IMG/VR virus record: IMGVR_UViG_3300031951_001103
Coordinates: 1-25,498 of that record
DNA length: 25,498 bases
Reading direction: 5' to 3' (one strand)
From: a virus
Positions 21,061-25,498 of the stretch are shown here, piece after piece. Each line of letters opens with the position of its first letter. Within the stretch, counting starts at the first letter, position 1. The position numbers and the translations under genes were made by a program. The notes beneath the pieces were generated by a model. That model was not told the DNA's origin and ran no database searches. It was given only the letters and a program-made list of their open reading frames with translations.

Positions 21061-21074
21061 GATAAACTCCTAAC

Positions 21075-21136
21075 CATATTGAAGCATACTCAACGAATAC
21101 ACTTCAATATGGCGGCCTCTCCCGAGGGGCCATATT
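21075..21136 (-). promoter_or_regulatory. Two overlapping, mutually exclusive hairpins
   Basis: Read on the minus strand, AATATGGC (21136-21129) can pair with GCCATATT (21113-21106) around a GC-rich inner stem. Alternatively CATATTGAAG (21111-21102) can pair with CTTCAATATG (21084-21075). The shared CATATT cannot be in both. The region follows the winged-helix-like gene and precedes the ribosome-binding site of the 72-aa gene. No U-run follows, so RNA processing, stability or a switch is more likely than plain termination. Confidence 0.55.
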
Positions 21137-21143
21137 CTACTAC

Positions 21144-21479
21144 TTACGCTGTAACAGGTTGTGCTACGGGTTTTACAACTGCGACAGGTTTGGCTGCAGG
21201 TGCAGCTACCTTACCAGTGTAACGGCCGTTTGCATCAAACTCGGTGAAGTTAACCAATTGATATGCCTTTACTTTACGGCCATCTTTGATTACTTTCACA
21301 ATACCACCATCTTTACGAATGTTATAGATGTTGGTAGAGAGTCGGTACAGCACCTTCTCTTGGTTAGTGCCTTTGAATACGGCAGCAATCTCATCAGGTG
21401 ATACTGGTTTACCACTCAACAATACTTGGGTAATTTTCTCATGACGATTGATTTTGCCTTTGCGAACTGTTAAAGCCAT
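21144..21479 (-). CDS. Small winged-helix-like DNA-binding protein
   Basis: In this 111-residue protein residues 10-75 read as a helix-turn-helix with wing: HEKITQVLLSGKPVSPDEIAAVF, then KVLYRLSTNIYNIRKDGGIV and a basic beta wing (KVIKDGRKVKAYQLV). The C-terminal 25 residues are Ala/Pro/Val/Lys-only (AAPAAKPVAVVKPVAQPV), probably a flexible tail. The basic start (MALTVRKGKINR) and strong AAGAAGGAG site fit an abundant regulator or DNA-organising protein. Target unknown. Confidence 0.65.
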   Translation of the reverse strand: MALTVRKGKINRHEKITQVLLSGKPVSPDEIAAVFKGTNQEKVLYRLSTNIYNIRKDGGIVKVIKDGRKVKAYQLVNFTEFDANGRYTGKVAAPAAKPVAVVKPVAQPVTA

Positions 21480-21534
21480 TGTAATACTCCTTCTTTCAAA
21501 TTAAACATAATATAAAATACCTACTACATGAACC

Positions 21535-21563
21535 ATTGTATCACACCTGTGGTTGGTTGGCAA
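21535..21563 (-). promoter_or_regulatory. Probable promoter of the winged-helix-like gene
   Basis: TTGCCA (21563-21558) and TACAAT (21540-21535), each one mismatch from consensus, are spaced 17 bases apart on the minus strand. The -10 is followed by GGTT, similar to the GGTAG seen in the other early-type promoters. The -35 lies inside the last codons of the AAA+ gene. Confidence 0.5.
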
Positions 21564-22704
21564 CCTCGGTTGTGGTAGAAATGGTACTTGTATTCGCTGG
21601 TGATTCAACGGTGTTATCCACTTTTGAATACAAATCTAAGAATGCCATTTTAGTTTCGGCATCAAATCGATTCACACAAAGCTCAATTGCTTTCATGCGG
21701 TCTTTGAATATACCAAATGCCTTGGCAATATGTACCAAACGGCGAGTGGAAATAATCTCGTCAGTAGCACCTTGGTCAAACGATTGGCGTACCACATCTG
21801 CCCATTGGCATAGATTCTCAACGAATTCTTTGTCAGCAATCAATGGTGTAAGAATCTTACGCTCAGTTTTAGCATCAGGATATTCCTGTTCTACTGTGAT
21901 TGGGAATCGTTCTAAGAAGGCATCATCAAGCACTTGTGATAGATAACGACCTTCTTCACTACCACGACCTTTGGTGTTGGCGGTGGCAATCACGGTGAAA
22001 CCATTGGCTGGTGATACAACTTCGCCAGTCTTTTTGTTGTAGTATGGTTTGCCTTCAAGAATACCTTGCAAGCACATTAGTTTGTTTGAACCACGGTCAA
22101 CTTCGTCAATCAACAGCACGGCGCCTTTCTTCATTGCTTGAAGAACAGGACCATCACGATTGACCACATTGCCATTGATAAGAGTAGGACCACCAAGCAG
22201 GTCGGTTTCATCGGTCTCAATAGAAATGTTTACACGAATACATTCACGCTTGAGTTCAGCACACACTTGCTCAACCATCAAGGTTTTGCCGTTGCCTGAT
22301 AAACCAGTAATGAATACAGGATAAAACATTTTAGATTTGACAATGCCAAACAAATCTTTGTAAAAGCCAAACGGCACATAACCTTCAAATTTGGTTGGCA
22401 CGGCAGAATCAGATTCGTCCAACAATTTAGGTTGGCGGAACTCTAACACTTGAGCATAGGCAACTTCAAGCTCTTGCTCTTGTTCAACAACTGGAGCTTT
22501 TTGTTTTTTGGTGCCAATGTTTGGTAACAAATACTCACCACGATTACCATTACGATATTCTGCTTTGGTTACAAACCAATAAGGATATGGAACATCTGCC
22601 TCGCTGACCACATGAGCAATATTATCTCTGGTCAACACAGCGCCAATGCCATATAATTTCTCTGCCGCTTCTACGAAAGCGATACCGTTTTTATTTAATT
22701 TCAT
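21541..22704 (-). CDS. CobS/MoxR-like AAA+ ATPase
   Basis: The start is taken at the ATG at 22704, preceded by AAAGGTG; a GTG two codons upstream is in frame but overlaps that site. The protein has 387 residues. Walker A is GLSGNGKT (about 134-141) and Walker B VLLIDEVDRG (about 197-206). ATANTKGRGSEEG is the sensor 1 region and LDDAFLERFPI the arginine-finger segment. This arrangement is that of cobaltochelatase CobS and MoxR-type ATPases, which T4-like aquatic phages often carry. The N-terminal 110 residues are extra. An ATP-driven chaperone role is known for the family; the phage target is not. Driven by the promoter at 22766-22739. Confidence 0.9.
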   Translation of the reverse strand: MKLNKNGIAFVEAAEKLYGIGAVLTRDNIAHVVSEADVPYPYWFVTKAEYRNGNRGEYLLPNIGTKKQKAPVVEQEQELEVAYAQVLEFRQPKLLDESDSAVPTKFEGYVPFGFYKDLFGIVKSKMFYPVFITGLSGNGKTLMVEQVCAELKRECIRVNISIETDETDLLGGPTLINGNVVNRDGPVLQAMKKGAVLLIDEVDRGSNKLMCLQGILEGKPYYNKKTGEVVSPANGFTVIATANTKGRGSEEGRYLSQVLDDAFLERFPITVEQEYPDAKTERKILTPLIADKEFVENLCQWADVVRQSFDQGATDEIISTRRLVHIAKAFGIFKDRMKAIELCVNRFDAETKMAFLDLYSKVDNTVESPANTSTISTTTEVANQPQV

Positions 22705-22738
22705 ATACACCTTTCACAATAACATTATTTAACCTACC

Positions 22739-22766
22739 ATTATACAGATACCACAAGGAATGTCAA
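22739..22766 (-). promoter_or_regulatory. Phage early-type promoter of the AAA+ gene (shared motif)
   Basis: Perfect TTGACA (22766-22761), 16 bases, perfect TATAAT (22744-22739), with GTGGTA in the spacer and GGTAG after the -10. The TGA within the -35 is the stop codon of the SWIM protein. Confidence 0.85.
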
Positions 22767-23161
22767 CCAGCCTGTTGCTTTTTAGCAACACTTTCCGAAT
22801 GTTTACATTTACCACGATACGAATAACCAATACAATTACATTGATACTTACCAGATTCTAAGGTGACTGTATAGGTCTTACCAGAATCACTCTTGACCTG
22901 CCAATTAGGCACATTCAAGGCCTTTGGTTCATCGACCACCACCGTTGCGCCAATCTTGTCCAATTCTTTATGTTTGACCTTGATAAACTTACGCCTACGA
23001 GTATCCATTGGCAATGGCTTTTTGAATACTGTTACTTGGCCATCACTCTCACGAGCATAGGCCAATATATTAGATTTACCATCAAACAAATAGGTATGGT
23101 TAGGCACCACGAACTCTGGTTCATTCCATTCTGTAATTTCTTTATATGCTGATATACCCAT
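22763..23161 (-). CDS. SWIM zinc-finger protein
   Basis: In this 132-residue protein the C-terminus carries a complete SWIM motif: C108-X-C110, eight residues, C119-X-H121 (YQCNCIGYSYRGKCKHSES). SWIM fingers bind zinc and contact DNA or proteins. The N-terminal part is beta-rich, with a basic patch DTRRRKFIKVKHKEL, fitting nucleic-acid binding. Start shares an A with the preceding stop (TAATG). Precise role unknown. Confidence 0.8.
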   Translation of the reverse strand: MGISAYKEITEWNEPEFVVPNHTYLFDGKSNILAYARESDGQVTVFKKPLPMDTRRRKFIKVKHKELDKIGATVVVDEPKALNVPNWQVKSDSGKTYTVTLESGKYQCNCIGYSYRGKCKHSESVAKKQQAG

Positions 23162-23334
23162 TATTCATCTTTCCATTGGTCATTCTCACCAACATCTTGC
23201 CAAACATTCCAAATCTTGGCATTAGGCCAACCATTCTTAATGCTATTAACAGCCTCTTGTGCTGAGATGGCAGAAACTTCTTCATATTGAGGATGAACCG
23301 AATCATCCATAAATTCAACAAGGTAATAATTCAT
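23161..23334 (-). CDS. Small acidic phage protein, 57 aa
   Basis: ATG at 23334 overlaps the upstream TGA (ATGA). The product is MNYYLVEFMDDSVHPQYEE, then SAQEAVNSIKNGWPNAKIW and an acidic end. A short beta strand followed by a helix is likely. Too short for length-limited gene calling. Function unknown. Confidence 0.7.
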   Translation of the reverse strand: MNYYLVEFMDDSVHPQYEEVSAISAQEAVNSIKNGWPNAKIWNVWQDVGENDQWKDE

Positions 23335-23504
23335 TCATCATCCTGATTCAAGGCTTCAAACACACTTGCATAAATGGTTTGAATGTTTTCATCACCATGG
23401 CGTTGAAAGAATTGCTGTTTGCAATCGACCAAATCTTCGGCACCAATGTGATATTGGTTACCTTCAACTGTTTCAACCATGTATACTTTATAATCAAAGC
23501 TCAT
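23331..23504 (-). CDS. Small acidic phage protein, 57 aa
   Basis: ATG at 23504 overlaps the upstream TGA (ATGA) and lies after AAAGGAAA. It reads MSFDYKVYMVETVEGNQYHI, then GAEDLVDCKQQFFQRHGDE and an acidic tail. Same length and strand-then-helix build as the next gene (both begin with a YxVxxxE-type strand), so they may be distant paralogues. Function unknown. Confidence 0.7.
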   Translation of the reverse strand: MSFDYKVYMVETVEGNQYHIGAEDLVDCKQQFFQRHGDENIQTIYASVFEALNQDDE

Positions 23505-23950
23505 GCTGTTTCCTTTTCTTTACAGAACTCCACAAACTCAGGTAATGAACCAGAGAAAATAACTTCACTCTCATAATCACTACTCATACCAAACATATTG
23601 CAACCACAATAATATACTTCAATTTTGAATTGACCATCAACATTCAAAATATGATATTCGTAATCCTGACCACACGATTGCTCAACAACAGGATGAATAT
23701 AAAATCCACCAGGTGATTGTTTGAAATTTGCAATCATCTGTGCAGCCAAACAACCCATGCCATTGAAGAATCTCTCATTGGCACCAAGGCGTAAACCATT
23801 GGTCATTGTACCGCTCGATAAAAACTCTGCCAACTCAGCACCATGGCCTGTTGGATAACCATCGTATTGGCGGTACATATTGACAATACGCTCAGCGGCC
23901 TCACCACTCTTAGATTCACTATAAACAAATGTTAAACTTCTGGTACCCAT
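23501..23950 (-). CDS. Conserved phage protein (MGTRSLTFVY family), 149 aa
   Basis: Begins MGTRSLTFVYSESKSGE and continues NMYRQYDGYPTGHGAELAEFL, a combination I recognise from numerous phage and bacterial hypothetical proteins. Later parts hold several Cys (EQSCGQDYEYHI, YYCGCNMFG). Soluble. GGAG precedes the start. No known function. Confidence 0.75.
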   Translation of the reverse strand: MGTRSLTFVYSESKSGEAAERIVNMYRQYDGYPTGHGAELAEFLSSGTMTNGLRLGANERFFNGMGCLAAQMIANFKQSPGGFYIHPVVEQSCGQDYEYHILNVDGQFKIEVYYCGCNMFGMSSDYESEVIFSGSLPEFVEFCKEKETA

Positions 23951-23952
23951 AA

Positions 23953-24144
23953 TTAAACTCCACTCAAATTAGTATTATAACGCTCTTCATAAATTTTGAT
24001 AATTGTATCGTCAGTCAATTCACGCAAATTATCAGTCAGTAAATCTTTGGTAAGGTCAATCAATTCAGCTTTTTTAAGCTTTTTCATTTGAACCATGCTG
24101 TCATCTACCAATTCAGCAATCAATCTGTTAATCATTTTACTCAT
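23953..24144 (-). CDS. Small helical phage protein, 63 aa
   Basis: Helical and charged throughout (MSKMINRLIAELVDDSMVQM, KKLKKAELIDLTKDLLTDNL). The GGAGTT site precedes the ATG. No family recognised. Confidence 0.65.
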   Translation of the reverse strand: MSKMINRLIAELVDDSMVQMKKLKKAELIDLTKDLLTDNLRELTDDTIIKIYEERYNTNLSGV

Positions 24145-24327
24145 ATAAACTCCAAAAAATAGGGTTTGGTTTACATTATCTCAGTTGAAACCAACAAACT
24201 ATCAGCCGCTGTTTTGGCTCTTTAAGGTCTGCCACGGATATTCCTCCAGTAAGACCAAGCGATGTGATTTTCCCACACATCACCACGCATATCGGCTTAA
24301 ACTAGTTACACCTTATGCGATTTCCAA
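24145..24327 (-). other. Gene-poor 180-base gap with possible micro-peptides or RNA
   Basis: No ORF longer than about 22 codons. On the minus strand an ATG frame at 24290-24222 encodes a Trp-rich 22-mer (MRGDVWENHIAWSYWRNIRG...). A GTG frame at 24235-24176 encodes a 19-mer (MADLKEPKQRLIVCWFQLR) with GGAGG seven bases upstream. The two overlap in different phases. Whether either is translated, or the segment is a structured RNA, cannot be decided here. Confidence 0.35.
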
Positions 24328-24642
24328 TTAATGGCTACGATTATTAGCCCATCTAACACCACGCTCAAATGCCTCACGCTCAATACGAATTTCACGGACA
24401 GTCCGTGCATCACGCTCATACACATCAAAAGCTTTTGCATCACGCTTGCGAGTAGAACTAGCACCACGATTACGAGGACCACGGAACATTACGAAATACT
24501 TGGTGAAATCAATAAACTGCTTGATTTGCTCGTAATTGTCAATTGGCACACTTTTGTAAACTGACCGAAAACCAATTGGTGAATGATGATTAGCAAATAT
24601 AGATTGCATAATATCTTCTTTCTGTTGATAATTCAGTTTCAT
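24328..24642 (-). CDS. Small basic phage protein, 104 aa
   Basis: N-terminal half mixed (MKLNYQQKEDIMQSIFANHH); C-terminal half very Arg-rich and helical (RGPRNRGASSTRKRDAKAF, TVREIRIEREAFERGV). Such a tail could bind nucleic acid. AAAGGAAAC ribosome-binding site; ATGA overlap with the preceding gene. No family recognised. Confidence 0.65.
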   Translation of the reverse strand: MKLNYQQKEDIMQSIFANHHSPIGFRSVYKSVPIDNYEQIKQFIDFTKYFVMFRGPRNRGASSTRKRDAKAFDVYERDARTVREIRIEREAFERGVRWANNRSH

Positions 24643-24830
24643 ACTGTTTCCTTTTCTACTGGTGCAAAGAACTCACGACCCATGGCCATGAATGTTCGAA
24701 ATGCCAATGCCTCTTGGTGATTCAAATCATCATAACACATCTGCATTTCTTCCAAGGTTTCCAATAGACCTTTGATACCCCATTGGTCTTGATACTGCCT
24801 AATAATCAATACTGATTGTTCTATTTGCAT
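24639..24830 (-). CDS. Small helical phage protein, 63 aa
   Basis: MQIEQSVLIIRQYQDQWGIKG, then LLETLEEMQMCYDDLNHQEA and a FAPVEKETV end. GGAG precedes the start. Coupled by ATGA to the next gene. No family recognised. Confidence 0.65.
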   Translation of the reverse strand: MQIEQSVLIIRQYQDQWGIKGLLETLEEMQMCYDDLNHQEALAFRTFMAMGREFFAPVEKETV

Positions 24831-24832
24831 AA

Positions 24833-25114
24833 TTACTCCGATAAATTGATTACACGAAAATCAAATTCCATAAAACTGGTTTGGTGTGGCACAAACATAA
24901 TTTTGCCAACACGATTCTTTTTATTAGGTTTGGTTTCAAACTTAACAAATTTGTCAGCAGTCACCGTAACCTTATAGCAATTAAAACCAGGTTCATTACA
25001 ATTGGCATTTTCAACCACACCTTCAATAAATGCATCATCACGACCTGCACATGGTTTGAAATCATATGCACGGATAATATCGCCAACTGTTGCTATACCT
25101 TCAAATTTCAACAT
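24833..25114 (-). CDS. Small phage protein, 93 aa
   Basis: The start is taken at 25114 (MLKFEGIATVGDIIRAYDF) because AAAGG lies six bases upstream; an in-frame ATG six codons earlier is too close to the promoter. Mixed alpha/beta, with ENANCNEPGFNCYKVTVTADK in the middle and MFVPHQTSFMEFDF near the end. First gene after the promoter at 25171-25144. Function unknown. Confidence 0.7.
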   Translation of the reverse strand: MLKFEGIATVGDIIRAYDFKPCAGRDDAFIEGVVENANCNEPGFNCYKVTVTADKFVKFETKPNKKNRVGKIMFVPHQTSFMEFDFRVINLSE

Positions 25115-25143
25115 AATGTACCTTTCACTCAATTAATACTACC

Positions 25144-25171
25144 ATTATACACTTACCACAGGGGTTTTCAA
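25144..25171 (-). promoter_or_regulatory. Phage early-type promoter (shared motif) with -35 in a palindrome
   Basis: TTGAAA (25171-25166), 16 bases, perfect TATAAT (25149-25144), GTGGTA in the spacer and GGTAG after the -10. The -35 lies in the eight-base loop between ACAGGGG (25158-25164) and CCCCTGT (25173-25179), so a repressor or a hairpin could control it. Confidence 0.8.
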
Positions 25172-25194
25172 GCCCCTGTTGTAAATATACAACA

Positions 25195-25326
25195 CTATTT
25201 GGTTTTCTTAACAGGATAACCCTTTAATAAAACCTGTTCAACATACAATTCCACGATTGCTTGATGGTCTTGGTGCTCTTGTTGGAGTGATTTCAACTCC
25301 TTAATCGTAAATTCCCATTTACTCAT
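25195..25326 (-). CDS. Small charged phage protein, 43 aa
   Basis: ATG at 25326 lies two bases after the preceding TAA. The product MSKWEFTIKELKSLQQEHQD is helical and ends with GYPVKKTK. The hairpin and promoter at 25144-25179 follow it. Too short for length-limited gene calling. Function unknown. Confidence 0.6.
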   Translation of the reverse strand: MSKWEFTIKELKSLQQEHQDHQAIVELYVEQVLLKGYPVKKTK

Positions 25327-25328
25327 AA

Positions 25329-25498
25329 TTATGCCAAACTTTCGTAATCTTCGATAATGTGCCGTTCTGGCATATTATCATATTTTTCAATAAGCAGCTC
25401 TTTAAGAGCTTCAAACAATTCACCACGGTTCAATGTTTGAAAATAATTCATTTCATCACGAACCAAGGCTTCACGCATACGGTCAACATTTGAGATAC
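25329..25498 (-). CDS. Phage protein, C-terminal part (5' end outside window)
   Basis: The frame is open to the right edge and ends with TAA at 25329. The visible part reads through NVDRMREALVRDEMNYFQTL, GELFEALKELLIEKYD and MPERHIIEDYESLA; helical and charged. An internal ATG at 25478 lacks a ribosome-binding site, so the true start is probably upstream. No family recognised. Confidence 0.6.
   Translation of the reverse strand, partial: ISNVDRMREALVRDEMNYFQTLNRGELFEALKELLIEKYDNMPERHIIEDYESLA

Noticed and set aside
21536-21946. Rightward frame of 136 codons opposite the AAA+ ATPase
   Set aside because: The opposite strand encodes a clear AAA+ domain with Walker motifs in this interval; the rightward frame is a shadow.
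25158-25179. Rho-independent terminator
   Set aside because: The seven-base stem has no U-run on the minus strand, and the loop holds a -35 box, so a promoter-associated palindrome is the better reading.
1-25498. CRISPR array, insertion sequence or integrase/attachment site
   Set aside because: No regularly spaced direct repeats, transposase-like or recombinase-like proteins, or tRNA-end duplications were seen.

Overview
The window reads as a stretch of a T4-like tailed phage (Caudoviricetes, myovirus-type) with a low-GC genome. The identification rests on the core replication and transcription block in T4 order: single-stranded-DNA-binding protein gp32, helicase loader gp59 and late-transcription co-activator gp33. 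It is supported by gene types common in aquatic T4-like phages: a CobS-like AAA+ ATPase, 2OG-Fe(II) oxygenases, a PD-(D/E)XK exonuclease and a phage tRNA. The host cannot be named. The circularly permuted tmRNA with a tag ending in ALAA, and a small secreted Lys/Ala/Glu-rich protein, would fit a proteobacterial (perhaps betaproteobacterial) host; this is inference.

Layout. Bases 1-2106 hold two rightward virion genes: a GH19-type muralytic protein open at the left edge, and a structural protein with a hydrophobic segment. A terminator hairpin at 2112-2145 separates them from everything else, which is leftward (minus strand). Reading in the direction of transcription from the right edge, about 25.5-16.9 kb is a dense array of small, mostly unknown early-type genes. 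It contains a SWIM zinc-finger protein, a CobS-like AAA+ ATPase, a winged-helix-like protein, tRNA-Tyr and a metallophosphoesterase. At 16.8-15.4 kb are rubredoxin, rubrerythrin and a GalE-like epimerase. At 15.4-11.5 kb are conserved phage genes of unknown function and small membrane proteins. At 11.5-6.1 kb is a striking cassette: a radical SAM/SPASM enzyme, a tail-fibre-like protein with an Asn-Cys-rich repeat preceded by a perfect T4 late promoter, a calcium-loop protein, three different 2OG-type oxygenases and a nuclease. At 6.1-5.5 kb a strong promoter precedes two tiny membrane proteins and a circularly permuted, two-piece tmRNA gene. At 5.5-2.2 kb come a small conserved protein, a secreted SleB-type cell-wall hydrolase, gp33, gp59, a HAD phosphatase, gp32 and a 43-residue secreted peptide.

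How the parts may work together. Several early-type promoters are visible. Three share an extended motif (GTGGT in the spacer and TATAATGGTAG at the -10). gp32 has its own consensus promoter, and gp33 would serve late promoters such as the one before the Asn-Cys-rich fibre gene. The tmRNA and tRNA-Tyr may support translation during infection. The two observations most worth following are the permuted tmRNA and the possible virion-protein modification system (radical SAM/SPASM plus an Asp/Asn-hydroxylase-like enzyme and two other 2OG oxygenases beside an Asn-Cys-rich substrate candidate).

Limits. All calls were made by eye from sequence motifs, without database searches or folding software. 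Names for small genes are withheld where nothing was recognised. No gene-free stretch longer than 300 bases exists apart from 5501-5860, which holds the tmRNA.
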